DNA of 64,000 bases from Bog-159 sp963738375 (lineage in GTDB: Bacteria > Acidobacteriota > Terriglobia > Bryobacterales > Bryobacteraceae). Both the position numbers and the translations under genes were made by a program. This document shows positions 36,001 through 44,453 of the stretch, piece after piece. A model generated the notes under the pieces. That model saw only the letters and a list, made by a program, of their open reading frames with translations. It did not search any database and was not told where the DNA came from. Location of the stretch: assembly GCA_963738375.1 (NCBI GenBank), contig CAVTWL010000006.1, positions 62,001-126,000 on the forward strand. The letters run 5' to 3'. Numbering within the stretch: position 1 is the stretch's first letter; each line of letters starts with the position of its first letter.

Positions 36001-36773
36001 CCATGCGCCAGTTGCTGCGCGTAAGATGCATTCCCGCCCAAACATTGCGCTGTAACATCGGCGAACCAAGGTGCGGACGACCGGCTGCGTGTCTCCTCCA
36101 GCCAACGCCAGCGCCGCACCCGGCGCATTTCCCCCGGCGCAGTCGTCCACGCCATCTCCCACGTCCCGGCGCGCTGTTCGCGATAATATCCCGCTACCGT
36201 CCCGGCTAACTCGTACCGCACCCGGGTTCGCACGCTCCCGTCCGTCACATCGAGTCGTGTTACCTGAAAATCGGCGGTAATGATCTCCGAATAACCCCCC
36301 AGCCAGCCTTCTAACTCTCCAACAAAACCCGCCGCGCCCAGTCCCGCGCCCGTCCCGAAGGTGACTCGCCGAACCTCCAGCCCGGGTCCCGCACGTACCA
36401 CGTGCCACCCCGTCCCCGTAGCCGGTCCGCCCTGAAAATCCACCGCCATAGCCGCCGCAATCGGCCGCACATTCCGCGGCGATTCCTGTAACCCCGCCGC
36501 CCATTGCCCCAAAACCTCGGCAATCGGACGATGCTCTTTTTCAGAAGGAAAATCGGAAGACCCCGCCGCCCCCCGTGCGCGAAACGCATCCAGCGGCGTG
36601 TCCAACCGGTAACGCGGATGCAGCCGGTCCTCGCTGCCCGCGCGCAGCCCGCGCACCCCTAAGCCGCCGTAAAACGGGAGCGCAAGCGCGCGCAGCAGGA
36701 AGTTCCGTCTCCGAATATCGCCGTTCGCGCTCACCAGGGGAATCTCGAATCTATCACACCACGAATTCTGCAT
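33087..36773 (-). CDS. Large FG-GAP/VCBS-repeat protein with ASPIC/UnbV domain and C-terminal TPRs
   Basis: A 1228-aa exported protein. Residues about 15-40 hold RRRNFLLRALALP, a possible Tat signal. Residues about 250-750 carry FG-GAP/VCBS blades with calcium-binding-like loops (DIDGDGFDDLYV, DFDNDGRQDLVV, DYNGDGLLDIYF, DFNGDGWPDLYVV, DFDHDGFDDLYI). An ASPIC/UnbV domain follows (LVGAKGNRDAIGAVVTVETG and IRWPGG). A thioredoxin-like stretch comes next (LVLPASFLIDSDGQVVKIYQG region) without CxxC, then about seven TPRs to the end. ATG 36773 has GAGAAAAG upstream; the 40 residues before it look non-coding. Cell-surface binding or scaffolding is plausible. Confidence 0.82.
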   Translation of the reverse strand: MQNSWCDRFEIPLVSANGDIRRRNFLLRALALPFYGGLGVRGLRAGSEDRLHPRYRLDTPLDAFRARGAAGSSDFPSEKEHRPIAEVLGQWAAGLQESPRNVRPIAAAMAVDFQGGPATGTGWHVVRAGPGLEVRRVTFGTGAGLGAAGFVGELEGWLGGYSEIITADFQVTRLDVTDGSVRTRVRYELAGTVAGYYREQRAGTWEMAWTTAPGEMRRVRRWRWLEETRSRSSAPWFADVTAQCLGGNASYAQQLAHGADYWRTVLDGACGIDIYGHNGVSAGDIDGDGFDDLYVCQPAGLPNRLYRNRGDGTFEDITEASGTGILENTACALIADFDNDGRQDLVVVRANGPLLFLNEGGGKFRLERDAFQFAQAPQGTFTGACAADYNGDGLLDIYFCLYSYYQGADQYQYPVPYYAAENGPPNFLMKNRGDGTFRDATAETGLSRNNTRYSFCCGWGDFNGDGWPDLYVVNDFGRKNLYRNNGDGTFTDVAAEAGVEDTGAGMSVSWTDFDNDGASDLYVGNMWTAAGERISAQEEFQKNATAAVRASYRKHAMGNSLFRNGGARFADVTAAAQTGNGRWAWSSDAWDFDHDGFDDLYIANGMLSGPISEDLNSFFWREVVARSPNRAQASPDYEQGWNAINELIRADYSWSGFERNLVYANNRDGTFSDVSGAVGLDFREDGRAFALADFDHDGRQELCLKNRNAPQLRLMKNVVEQLPPSMLFRLVGAKGNRDAIGAVVTVETGAGRQSKSLQAGSGFLSQHSKEMFFGLGAAVGPVKATIRWPGGLMQELRDLPMNRRVWVEEGKAPVRIDEFRSAAKMGAGNARAGELLPATTETWLLAPVAAPALPVGAVQRKAALVQLLAMGAADTLRENWTGGTRLQLLSVRVDQNEDLAAIYNILSRYIFDRHRDLVLPASFLIDSDGQVVKIYQGAVAEAKIAEDFRGLPHTRAEQIARALPFVGSLETYEFGRNSLSLGSAFFERGYFEPAEAAFRQALRNAPGSAEAEYGVGSVYLTQGEAGKARESFERTVKMNAAYPDTLPNAWNNLGLLDTREGRMDEAVAHFQKALRISPEYWIALENLGNVYRLQRRWAEARATLEQALAARPLDAEANYNLAMVFAQTDDAARAHEYLLKALRIRPAYAEALNNLGILYLRTGRRDEAVAKFEECMREAPGFDQSYLNLARVYSMEGAKERAREVLRALLKQRPEDAKGRSALDRLLP

Positions 36774-36838
36774 CTTTTCTCGCGATTTCCTAAACGAATC
36801 CCCTCCGCGCCGCGTCAATTGTGTGGATTCGTTAGCAA

Positions 36839-38347
36839 ATGAAAAGCCTGGCTCTCTGGCTGTTGCCCATGACTCTGTGCGCCGGACAGCCACGTTTCGC
36901 CCGCTTGGGCGAATTTGATGGCGCCGTCCAGGTGCAGCTTCAGGCCGCCGACGATTGGCAGCCAGCCCGCCGCAATCTCCCCCTCCGCGAATCTTCGTGG
37001 GTGCGCACCGAAGGCCCCGCCCGCGTCGAAGTGGAACTGGACGACGGCAGTGTCCTCCGCATCGGTGGCGATTCGCTCGTTGAACTCTCCGATTACACGC
37101 GCCTCTCCACCGGTCAGCGCGTCACCCTCATTTCCCTCGATCGCGGCCTCGCCTATTTCACCGGCGCGTCCGAAGGCGCCGATTCCCTCGTCGTCGCACT
37201 GCCCGGCGCGCAAGTCATTGTCCGCCAATCCGCCCGCTTGCGCCTCGAAGCTCGCGATCCCTGGAGCTTCGTCGCCGCCGCCGAGGGCTCCGCGCGCTTC
37301 TCCTCCCCTACCGCGGAATTCGACCTCGACGCCGGCCAGATCGTCAAACTGGATCCCGCGCATCCCGGCCGCTTCTTTCTCAATAAGGAGATCCAGCCCC
37401 TCGATACCGACCGCTGGTGTGACGACCGCGATGCCGTCCTCTCCTCCACCACCTCCGCCGCCCACCTTCCCGAACGCTACGGCCTCTCCGATCTGGACGC
37501 CTCGGGCGCGTGGATCAGCACCGCCGAACTCGGTACCGTCTGGAAGCCCAAAGTCGGCGCGGGATGGGCCCCCTACCGCTACGGGAAGTGGCAGTGGTTC
37601 GATGGCCTCGGCTACACCTGGATCGCCGATGATACCTGGGGCTGGCTCCCTTATCACTACGGCCGATGGACCACCCTCGAAGGTTCCGGCTGGGTCTGGG
37701 TGCCCGGCGACAGCACGGTTTTCAAACCCGGTGAAGTCTACTGGTTGAAGAGCGCCAGGCTGGTGGGGTGGGGTGCCCTCGCCCCCGGCGAGACCTGGAG
37801 GCCGCCCGATCCTCCACAACTCTATCTCAACGCCAACACCACCTACGCGACCTACGTTCCTGAGGCACACGATATCGATCCCGCCGGCTTCACGGCCCGT
37901 CCGAAAGAAGTCCTTCCAACCGCCGTTTTCGTGCAGGCGCTCTCATCGCCGCCGTTTCCCGCCACGCGGCTCGACGCTTTCCGGCCCGAACTGCGCGTCT
38001 CGAGCTCCCGCGCGGTTTCGGTGGTCGGCGATGCCGCTTTCGACGCTCAACGCGCCCCCGCCCAGTCCGCACCGCCCGATGCCGCCTACGCCGCGGCGCC
38101 GCCCGCTTCTGCGCCGGTCGACGTGGTCAACACGCAACCCGATCAGATCCCCTACGATAATGACCAGTTGTCCTACGGCCTTCCCGCCTACCTCGGCATC
38201 ATAGTCGTGCAGCCACCGCCCAGCAAAGCCGCCGCCAAAGCCGAAAAGACTCCATCGGCGCCGCCATCCACCAAGAGGCCCGATCCCGCGGAACCCCATA
38301 CCCCAGTCAAACCCAAGCCGGTCGACCCCAACCGGCCCGTCAATTGA
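36839..38347 (+). CDS. FecR-domain / DUF6600 exported protein
   Basis: A 502-aa protein with a signal peptide (about 1-17). The first domain is FecR-like (about 25-195: VRTEGPARVEVELDDGSVLRIGG and DRGLAYFTG), a beta-rich sensor/periplasmic fold. DUF6600 follows (about 200-330), with a run of Trp/Tyr/Gly strands (WAPYRYGKWQWFDGLGYTW, WGWLPYHYGRW). The tail is Pro/Ala/Lys-rich with no clear fold (about 400-502). The gene is divergent from the UnbV gene across 65 bases and is followed by a propeller gene after 7 bases. The FecR part suggests polysaccharide or envelope stress sensing, but no sigma factor gene is adjacent. Confidence 0.78.
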   Translation: MKSLALWLLPMTLCAGQPRFARLGEFDGAVQVQLQAADDWQPARRNLPLRESSWVRTEGPARVEVELDDGSVLRIGGDSLVELSDYTRLSTGQRVTLISLDRGLAYFTGASEGADSLVVALPGAQVIVRQSARLRLEARDPWSFVAAAEGSARFSSPTAEFDLDAGQIVKLDPAHPGRFFLNKEIQPLDTDRWCDDRDAVLSSTTSAAHLPERYGLSDLDASGAWISTAELGTVWKPKVGAGWAPYRYGKWQWFDGLGYTWIADDTWGWLPYHYGRWTTLEGSGWVWVPGDSTVFKPGEVYWLKSARLVGWGALAPGETWRPPDPPQLYLNANTTYATYVPEAHDIDPAGFTARPKEVLPTAVFVQALSSPPFPATRLDAFRPELRVSSSRAVSVVGDAAFDAQRAPAQSAPPDAAYAAAPPASAPVDVVNTQPDQIPYDNDQLSYGLPAYLGIIVVQPPPSKAAAKAEKTPSAPPSTKRPDPAEPHTPVKPKPVDPNRPVN

Positions 38348-38354
38348 GCACCCC

Positions 38355-39428
38355 ATGCGCCTCTTGATTCCTGCCTCATTCATCCTCCTCGCAGCCGCGC
38401 CGGCTTCTGCCGAAGATCCCTGGATGGTCATTGCCTCCACCCGCGCCGGGCGCATCCAATTCTTCGACGCCTCCCTCGCGCCTATCGCCGACATCGGCGT
38501 CAACCAGCCACTCGAAAGCCTGGCCGTTAGCCCCGATGGCCGCCGCCTCTACATCTCTCAGCCGAGCCTCGAGAATTCCGGTCGTTGCTGCGGCCTGTTT
38601 TCACTCGACCTCACCACCAAAAGGCTCTGCCCCATTACGTCCGCCGCGCTCTTCGGCATCCCGTCGCCCGACGGCCGCTACCTCTTTACCCAGAGCCGCC
38701 GCGGCGTGAATATCTTCGACGCCAGTACCCTCGCCCAGATCGCCACCCTGCCCGCCGCTGGCGCCTACAATCTCCAGCCTTCGCCCGACGGTCGTTGGCT
38801 GTTCGGCCTGCTGAATTCCGACAAGCCAAAGTTAGATATCTTCGACGTCAAAAACCGCAAGCTCGTCCGCCACGTCGCTGTTCCCTCCTCTCCGGCTGCC
38901 GGCGTCTGGTCCGGCGGCCGCTTTTACGTTTTCAGCTACGGCGATGTCGGCAAAGGCAGCCTTTGGGCAATGAGCCCCGAAGACGCAGAGTTGACTCCCC
39001 AGAATCCGGTCCCTCTCCCCGATTTTCATGGCGATTGCGTTCAGCCCGTCCTGCTCACCCTGACCGGAGCGCCCGACCGCATCTTCATCGCCGAAGCCTT
39101 CGGCTTCAATCATGATCGCCGCCTCAGTTGCCCCGCCGACGCCGTCGGAGGCGTGCGTGAATTCTTCCCCGGCAGCGACAACGCTTTCGACCTCGCCTTC
39201 AAAGTCCCGGTCAATCGCATGGTCTACAACGACGCGAATCGCGAACTCTACATCCTAAGTCCGGGGGATGGCTCCCAGGGCCCGCGCATCCTTCAGTACG
39301 AAGTCAGTACCCAGCGCCCGATGCATACCGTCACCCTGGAACCTGGCGAATGGAATCTTACCATCGCCCGCATTCCCCCCGCCCTCGTGCCCCGCCACAA
39401 CGTGCACGCCCAATCCTGTTCGCGCTAA
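38355..39428 (+). CDS. Secreted beta-propeller protein (YVTN/WD-like), unknown
   Basis: A 357-aa protein with a signal peptide ending near Ala-Ser-Ala-Glu (residue 20). It contains about six repeats of a Ser-Pro-Asp-Gly-Arg type: LAVSPDGRRLYISQ, IPSPDGRYLFTQS, LQPSPDGRWLFGLL. The pattern is that of YVTN/lactonase-like propellers. Several cysteines (for example near residues 77 and 225) could form disulfides in the periplasm or outside. It begins 7 bases after the FecR/DUF6600 gene, which suggests co-transcription. No catalytic residues for lactonase activity can be pointed out. Ligand unknown. Confidence 0.7.
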   Translation: MRLLIPASFILLAAAPASAEDPWMVIASTRAGRIQFFDASLAPIADIGVNQPLESLAVSPDGRRLYISQPSLENSGRCCGLFSLDLTTKRLCPITSAALFGIPSPDGRYLFTQSRRGVNIFDASTLAQIATLPAAGAYNLQPSPDGRWLFGLLNSDKPKLDIFDVKNRKLVRHVAVPSSPAAGVWSGGRFYVFSYGDVGKGSLWAMSPEDAELTPQNPVPLPDFHGDCVQPVLLTLTGAPDRIFIAEAFGFNHDRRLSCPADAVGGVREFFPGSDNAFDLAFKVPVNRMVYNDANRELYILSPGDGSQGPRILQYEVSTQRPMHTVTLEPGEWNLTIARIPPALVPRHNVHAQSCSR

Positions 39429-39479
39429 TCCCGGCAAACCTTTCGCTGCCCGCGCCGCCACTAAAACGGACCTGTTAGT

Positions 39480-41645
39480 ATGTTACTCATGCTGCGCCTT
39501 GTAATACTAACCGCCCTTTTTCTGTCACTCCCCGCCCGCTGGCTGGCCGCCGCCACTTACCAATATCCGTTTCAGAATCCCGACCTGCCCCTCGAACAGC
39601 GCGTTGCCGGCATCGTCAGCCTGATGACCCTCGACGAAAAAATCGCCTGCCTCGGCACCCGTCCCAATGTCCCCCGCCTCGGTATCCAGGGCACCGGTCA
39701 CGTCGAAGGACTCCATGGCCTTGCCCTTGGCGGCCCCGGAGGTTGGGGCCGTCCCCAGCCGATCCCCACCACGCAATTCTCCCAAGCCATCGGCATGGCC
39801 GAAACCTGGGACCCTGTCCTCATTCGCAAAGCCGGCGCCGTCGAAGGTACGGAAACTCGCTACATCTATCAAAGTAAGAAGCGCGGCGGCCTCGTCGTCC
39901 GCGCCCCCAATGCCGACCTCGGCCGCGACCCCCGCTGGGGACGCACCGAGGAATGCTTCGGCGAAGATCCCTTCTTCAACGGAACCATGGTCACAGCCAT
40001 GGTCAAAGGCCTCCAGGGCGACGACCCCAATTATTGGCTCACCGCCGCCCTCATGAAGCACTTCCTCGCCAATAGCAACGAAAACGGCCGCGGCGGCTCT
40101 TCCTCCGACTTCGACGAGCGGCTCCTCCGCGAATACTATTCCGTCCCCTTCCGCATGGGAGTCCTTGATGGCGGCTCGCGCGCTTACATGGCCGCCTACA
40201 ATGCCTGGAACCACATCCCCATGACCGTCAACCCCATCCTGCGTGACATCACCATGAAGGAATGGGGCGTCGACGGCATCGTCTGCACTGACGCCGGCTC
40301 CCTGCGCAACATGATCAATCTGCACAAGTATTACCCCGCCTTGAGCGAAGGCGCGGCCGGCGCCGTGAAAGCTGGCATCAACCAGTTCCTCGATCGCTTC
40401 CAGGTGCCCGTGCAGGATGCCCTGAAAGAAAACCGCCTCACCGAAGCCGATATCGACGAGGTCATCAAAGGCGAGTTCCGCGTCATGATCCGCCTCGGCC
40501 TCCTCGATCCGCCCGAGCGCGTAGCCTATTCAAAACTCACGGGCGACGGAGACGCCTGGAAAATGGACGGCCACAAAGACGTCGCCAAACAGGTCGCCCT
40601 CGAATCGATCGTCCTTCTCAAGAACGAGAACCGGTTCCTCCCGCTCGACCGGTCCGCCCTCAAATCGATCGCCGTCATCGGCCCGCGCGCCAACGAGGTC
40701 CTGCTCGATTGGTATAGTGGCACCCCCCCCTACACCATCACGCCGCTCGACGGCATCAAGGCGAAAGTTGGCCCCGGCGTAACCGTCAACTACGCCGCAA
40801 ACAACGATAACGGCGCCGCCGCGAAAGCGGCCACCGACAGCGATGTCGCGCTGGTATTCGTAGGGAATCACACCACCTGCGATGCCGGATGGGAGAAGTG
40901 CCCCACCCTCAGCGACGGCAAGGAAGCCGTCGACCGCCGCGCCATCGACCTCGAGCAGGAAGAGCTGGTTAAGCAGGTCTATACCGCCAATCCGAAGACG
41001 GTAATGGTGCTCGTTTCCAGTTTTCCCTTCGCCGTAAACTGGAGTCAGGCCACTCTGCCCGCGATCCTGCACATGACCCACAACGCCCAGGAAATGGGCG
41101 CAGCCATTGCCGACGTGCTCTTCGGCGACTACAATCCCGCCGGCCGCCTCGTCCAGACTTGGCCGAAATCGCTCGATCAGGTTCCCCCCATGATGGACTA
41201 CGACATCCGCCACGGCCGCACCTATATGTATTTCAAGGGGGATCCCCTCTATCCATTCGGCTACGGGCTGAGCTTCACCACGTTCAAATTTTCTAAGCTG
41301 CGCGTCAACACCGCCAAGCTCGCCTCGGGCGGAACGGTAACCGTCAGCTTGGACGTCAAGAATACCGGCGCGCGCGCGGGCGACGAAGTCGTCGAGCTTT
41401 ACGTGAAGCACCTGAAATCCGCAGTCGCTCGGCCAGCCAACGAACTGCACGGCTTTCGCCGCGTCTCTCTCGCCCCTAACGAAACCAAGACAGTGGAAAT
41501 CCCGTTGGCCGCCGATTCCCTCCGCTACTGGGACATCGCCGGCAAGCATTGGACCCTGGAACCGGACGACATCCTACTGACCGTCGGTGAGTCCTCCGCC
41601 GGCGCGCTGCTCTCACATACGCTGCACATCGGCGGATCCAAGTGA
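39480..41645 (+). CDS. Glycoside hydrolase family 3 (beta-glucosidase/beta-xylosidase type)
   Basis: A 721-aa exported hydrolase of terminal beta-linked glucose or xylose units. A signal peptide (about 1-25) precedes the GH3 TIM-barrel (about 35-325: MTLDEKIACLGTRPN, PNADLGRDPRWGRTEE, TAALMKHFLANS). It also has VDGIVCTDAGSL, where Asp-271 takes the place of the catalytic nucleophile. The alpha/beta sandwich domain follows (about 350-560: ESIVLLKNENRFLPLD, VLFGDYNPAGRLVQTWP), then a fibronectin-III-like domain (about 600-715: VTVSLDVKNTGARAGDEVVELYV). The domain order suits the beta-xylosidase-like GH3 branch. The next gene, a cyanophycinase-like peptidase, overlaps its stop by 4 bases. Confidence 0.9.
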   Translation: MLLMLRLVILTALFLSLPARWLAAATYQYPFQNPDLPLEQRVAGIVSLMTLDEKIACLGTRPNVPRLGIQGTGHVEGLHGLALGGPGGWGRPQPIPTTQFSQAIGMAETWDPVLIRKAGAVEGTETRYIYQSKKRGGLVVRAPNADLGRDPRWGRTEECFGEDPFFNGTMVTAMVKGLQGDDPNYWLTAALMKHFLANSNENGRGGSSSDFDERLLREYYSVPFRMGVLDGGSRAYMAAYNAWNHIPMTVNPILRDITMKEWGVDGIVCTDAGSLRNMINLHKYYPALSEGAAGAVKAGINQFLDRFQVPVQDALKENRLTEADIDEVIKGEFRVMIRLGLLDPPERVAYSKLTGDGDAWKMDGHKDVAKQVALESIVLLKNENRFLPLDRSALKSIAVIGPRANEVLLDWYSGTPPYTITPLDGIKAKVGPGVTVNYAANNDNGAAAKAATDSDVALVFVGNHTTCDAGWEKCPTLSDGKEAVDRRAIDLEQEELVKQVYTANPKTVMVLVSSFPFAVNWSQATLPAILHMTHNAQEMGAAIADVLFGDYNPAGRLVQTWPKSLDQVPPMMDYDIRHGRTYMYFKGDPLYPFGYGLSFTTFKFSKLRVNTAKLASGGTVTVSLDVKNTGARAGDEVVELYVKHLKSAVARPANELHGFRRVSLAPNETKTVEIPLAADSLRYWDIAGKHWTLEPDDILLTVGESSAGALLSHTLHIGGSK

Positions 41646-42538
41646 ATCGCCTGCTCGTCGCCTTGTTGTTCGCCGTTCCCTTATGCGGTACCTCGGACAA
41701 AGGCGGCATCATGTTAGGCGGCGGCAGCACCGATGTCGATGACGCCTTCCGCTGGATGTGCGCGAAGGCCGGCGGCGGCGATTTCTTGATCATCCGCGCC
41801 AGCGGCACGAACGCTTACGACCCTTACATCCGCGGCCTCTGCCCATCGCTTCAATCCGTCCAAACCCTGATCGTCACCAGCCGCGAACAAGCCCAGCAGC
41901 CCGCGGTAAAAGACGCCATCATGAACGCTTCCGCCATCTTTATCGCCGGAGGAGACCAGGGCAGCTACGTCAGGTTTTATTCAGATACGCCCGTAGTAAC
42001 CGCCATCAACGCCCAGGCCGCGCGCGGAGTAACAATCGGAGGCACCAGCGCCGGTACTGCCGTGCTCGCGCAATTTGGATATTCGGCCCTGACCGGTTCC
42101 GTGAAATCGAGCGAAGCGCTGGCCAATCCTTACACACCGCTCATCACCGTCTCCAACGGATTTCTCAACGTCTCGCCGCTGCTGCGCAACACCTTCACCG
42201 ACGACCATTTTCACGAACGCGACCGCATGGGCCGCCTCATCGCTTTCCTCGCGCGCGTCATTCAAGATGGGGGCGCAACCGTCATGTCCGCTATAGCCGT
42301 CGACGAGAAAACCGCTTACCTGATGGAACCCGATGGGACCGGCAAGGTAGCCGGCTCGGGATCGGTCTACTTCCTCAAAACGACGGAACCGCCCGGGATC
42401 TGCAAACCCGGGACCCCGCTCACCTTCCGCAACATCTCCGTTTCCCGAAGACGAGCAGCCGGTCCTGAAATCAACTATCGGATCTCCGCCATCGAAGGCG
42501 TCCTGCACTCCACCCAGCCCGGAGGCGCAATCTACTAA
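41642..42538 (+). CDS. Cyanophycinase-like serine peptidase (S51 family), exported
   Basis: A 298-aa protein of the class I glutamine-amidotransferase-like S51 fold. The nucleophile Ser-136 lies in GGTSAGTAVLAQF. IFIAGGDQGSYVRFY and NTFTDDHFHERDRMGRLI (probable catalytic His region) complete the family pattern. An N-terminal hydrophobic segment (residues 3-15) suggests export. The classic enzyme degrades the Asp-Arg polymer cyanophycin or small Asp dipeptides; bacteria without cyanophycin synthase often use relatives on Asp-containing peptides, so the substrate is open. The GTG start overlaps the GH3 stop (GTGA), giving translational coupling; the stop overlaps convergent bcp. Confidence 0.85.
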   Translation: MNRLLVALLFAVPLCGTSDKGGIMLGGGSTDVDDAFRWMCAKAGGGDFLIIRASGTNAYDPYIRGLCPSLQSVQTLIVTSREQAQQPAVKDAIMNASAIFIAGGDQGSYVRFYSDTPVVTAINAQAARGVTIGGTSAGTAVLAQFGYSALTGSVKSSEALANPYTPLITVSNGFLNVSPLLRNTFTDDHFHERDRMGRLIAFLARVIQDGGATVMSAIAVDEKTAYLMEPDGTGKVAGSGSVYFLKTTEPPGICKPGTPLTFRNISVSRRRAAGPEINYRISAIEGVLHSTQPGGAIY

Positions 42539-42987
42539 ACCACCGCCAGTACCGCTTCCGCATGCCCTTCCGGCTTCACCTTCGAAAAAATTTTCGCAAT
42601 CTTACCTTGCTCGTCGATGATGAAGGTGCTCCGTTCGACACCCATTACCTTCTTCCCATACATGTTCTTTTCCTTCCACACGCCATACGCATCGGCGGCC
42701 TTCTTGTCGACATCGCACAACAGCGTGTAGGGAAGCTTCTGATTGGTTTTGAAAGTCGTCTGAGCATTAGGCGCGTCTTTTGAAATCCCCAGTACCACCA
42801 CGCCCTTCTTCTCAAACTTTTTGTAAGTATCGCGAAACTCGCAAGCCTCCACCGTGCATCCCGGCGTGCTCGCCTTCGGATAGAAAAACAGAACCACCTT
42901 CTTCCCGCGCAGGCTCTGCCAATCGAACGCCTCGCCGGTGTCTGTCTGCAACTGAATCTCAGGAGCCGAATCGCCTTCTTTTAACAT
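42535..42987 (-). CDS. bcp: Thiol peroxidase Bcp (peroxiredoxin)
   Basis: A 150-aa atypical two-cysteine peroxiredoxin reducing hydroperoxides with thioredoxin. The peroxidatic Cys-44 is in KASTPGCTVEACEFRD and the possible resolving Cys-49 is five residues later, the Bcp pattern. VVLFFYPK and ERSTFIIDEQGKI flank it as expected. It overlaps gatB by 7 bases at the start side and converges with the S51 peptidase gene. A second peroxiredoxin sits at 49.7-50.1 kb. Expression with gatB is likely constitutive. Confidence 0.92.
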   Translation of the reverse strand: MLKEGDSAPEIQLQTDTGEAFDWQSLRGKKVVLFFYPKASTPGCTVEACEFRDTYKKFEKKGVVVLGISKDAPNAQTTFKTNQKLPYTLLCDVDKKAADAYGVWKEKNMYGKKVMGVERSTFIIDEQGKIAKIFSKVKPEGHAEAVLAVV

Positions 42988-44438
42988 AGTTTTTTCTTCA
43001 ACAGTTCGTTCACCACGCCCGGGTTTGCCTGCCCGCGCGAAGCCTTCATTACCTGTCCCACCAAAAAACCGATCACTGTCGTTTTACCGCCCTTGTACTG
43101 CTCCACCTGCTTCGCATTCTCCCGCAGCACCTGATCGACAATCTGCTCGAGCGCACCGCTATCGCTGATCTGCTTCAGCCCTTCGCTCTCGACGATCGCC
43201 GCGGCATCCTCGCCGCTCGTAAACATCTTGCCGAAAACTTCCTTCGCAATCTTGCCCGAAATTTCGCCCTTGCCGATCAGCGCAATCAAACCGCCCAGCC
43301 TCTCCGGAGTCACCGGCGAATCTGCAATTGCCTGCCCCGCCGCATTCAGTGCGCCCATCAGATCGCCCATCACCCAATTCGCCGCCGCCTTCGGTTCCCC
43401 CGCCACCGCCGCCGCCTTTTCGAAATACTCCGCGATGGCTCGGCTGGCCGTCAGCACATCCGCATCGTAGGCGGTCAAGTCGTAGCTCGCCAAGAATCGT
43501 GCACGCTTGCGAGCCGGCAACTCCGGCATGCGCGACCGGATCTCATCCAGCCACTCTGCGGGAATCCGCAAAGGCGCTAAGTCCGGCTCGGGAAAATAAC
43601 GGTAGTCATGAGCGTGCTCCTTGCTCCGCATCGTGGCGGTTTCGCCCGTGTCGGGATTGAACAGCCGCGTCTCCTGCGCAATCGCCCCGCCGCCTTCCAG
43701 AATCCCCACCTGCCGCGCGATTTCATAATCCAGCGCAGCCTTCAGAAAACGGAACGAATTCAGGTTCTTCACCTCGGCCTTGGTGCCGAATTCGGCGGCG
43801 CCCTTCAGCCGTACCGATACATTGGCATCGCAGCGCAGATGCCCCTTTTCCATATCGCAGGTCGATACGTTCAGGAATTCCAGCGTCTGCTTCAGCCCGG
43901 TCAGCAGATCGTAGGCTTCCTGCGGCCCGCGCATATCCGGCTCGGTGACGATCTCGATCAAAGGCGTGCCGGAACGGTTCAGATCCACATACGTATTCCG
44001 CGACGAATCGGGAAACCCATCGTGGATGCTCTTGCCGGCATCGTCTTCCATGTGGACGCGCGTGATCCCGATGCGCTTCAGCGCGCCATCCACCACGATT
44101 TCCGCCCATCCCCGCTCCGCCAGCGGCTCTTCATACTGCGAGATCTGGTATCCCTTCGGCAGATCCGGATAGAAGTAGTTTTTCCGCGCAAACCGCGACA
44201 CCGGGCGCACCGCGCAGTTTAAAGCCAGCGCAGCCTCGATCGCCAGTTCGACCGCCCTTGCGTTGATCACCGGCAGCGCCCCCGGCAGCCCCAGGCAAAC
44301 CGGACACACGTTGCTGTTCGGGTCCGCGCCAAAACTGGTAGGGCACCCGCAGAAGATCTTGGTGACGGTCGCCAGTTGAACGTGGACTTCCAGCCCGATG
44401 ACGGCTTCGTACTTCGCGATTGCCTCGGGCGATGACAT
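42981..44438 (-). CDS. gatB: Aspartyl/glutamyl-tRNA(Asn/Gln) amidotransferase subunit B
   Basis: GatB activates misacylated Glu-tRNA(Gln) or Asp-tRNA(Asn) by phosphorylation, then passes it ammonia made by GatA. The protein (485 aa) has YEAVIGLEVHVQL, zinc-site cysteines in NSNVCPVCLGLPGALP, KNYFYPDLPKGYQISQ, and the C-terminal YqeY-like tail domain (VVNELLKKKL at the end). I choose ATG 44438; a GTG at 44447 adds three residues. The GAGGAG before 44438 is too close to be ideal. GatA and GatC are not in the window. It lies between the VOC gene and bcp on the same strand. Confidence 0.95.
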   Translation of the reverse strand: MSSPEAIAKYEAVIGLEVHVQLATVTKIFCGCPTSFGADPNSNVCPVCLGLPGALPVINARAVELAIEAALALNCAVRPVSRFARKNYFYPDLPKGYQISQYEEPLAERGWAEIVVDGALKRIGITRVHMEDDAGKSIHDGFPDSSRNTYVDLNRSGTPLIEIVTEPDMRGPQEAYDLLTGLKQTLEFLNVSTCDMEKGHLRCDANVSVRLKGAAEFGTKAEVKNLNSFRFLKAALDYEIARQVGILEGGGAIAQETRLFNPDTGETATMRSKEHAHDYRYFPEPDLAPLRIPAEWLDEIRSRMPELPARKRARFLASYDLTAYDADVLTASRAIAEYFEKAAAVAGEPKAAANWVMGDLMGALNAAGQAIADSPVTPERLGGLIALIGKGEISGKIAKEVFGKMFTSGEDAAAIVESEGLKQISDSGALEQIVDQVLRENAKQVEQYKGGKTTVIGFLVGQVMKASRGQANPGVVNELLKKKLC

Positions 44439-44447
44439 GCTCCTCAC

Positions 44448-44453
44448 ATTATA
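44448..44453 (-). promoter_or_regulatory. TATAAT -10-like box next to gatB start
   Basis: TATAAT reads on the minus strand ten bases before ATG 44438. If used, transcription would begin at or next to the gatB start codon, giving a leaderless or nearly leaderless transcript. It also contains the TAA stop of the VOC gene (44449-44451), so the match may be chance. No good -35 box is found at 16-18 bases. Confidence 0.25.

Noticed and set aside
36815..37870. Antisense 351-codon frame opposite the FecR/DUF6600 gene
   Set aside because: Composition is that of a GC-rich shadow frame; the sense strand carries FecR and DUF6600 domains.
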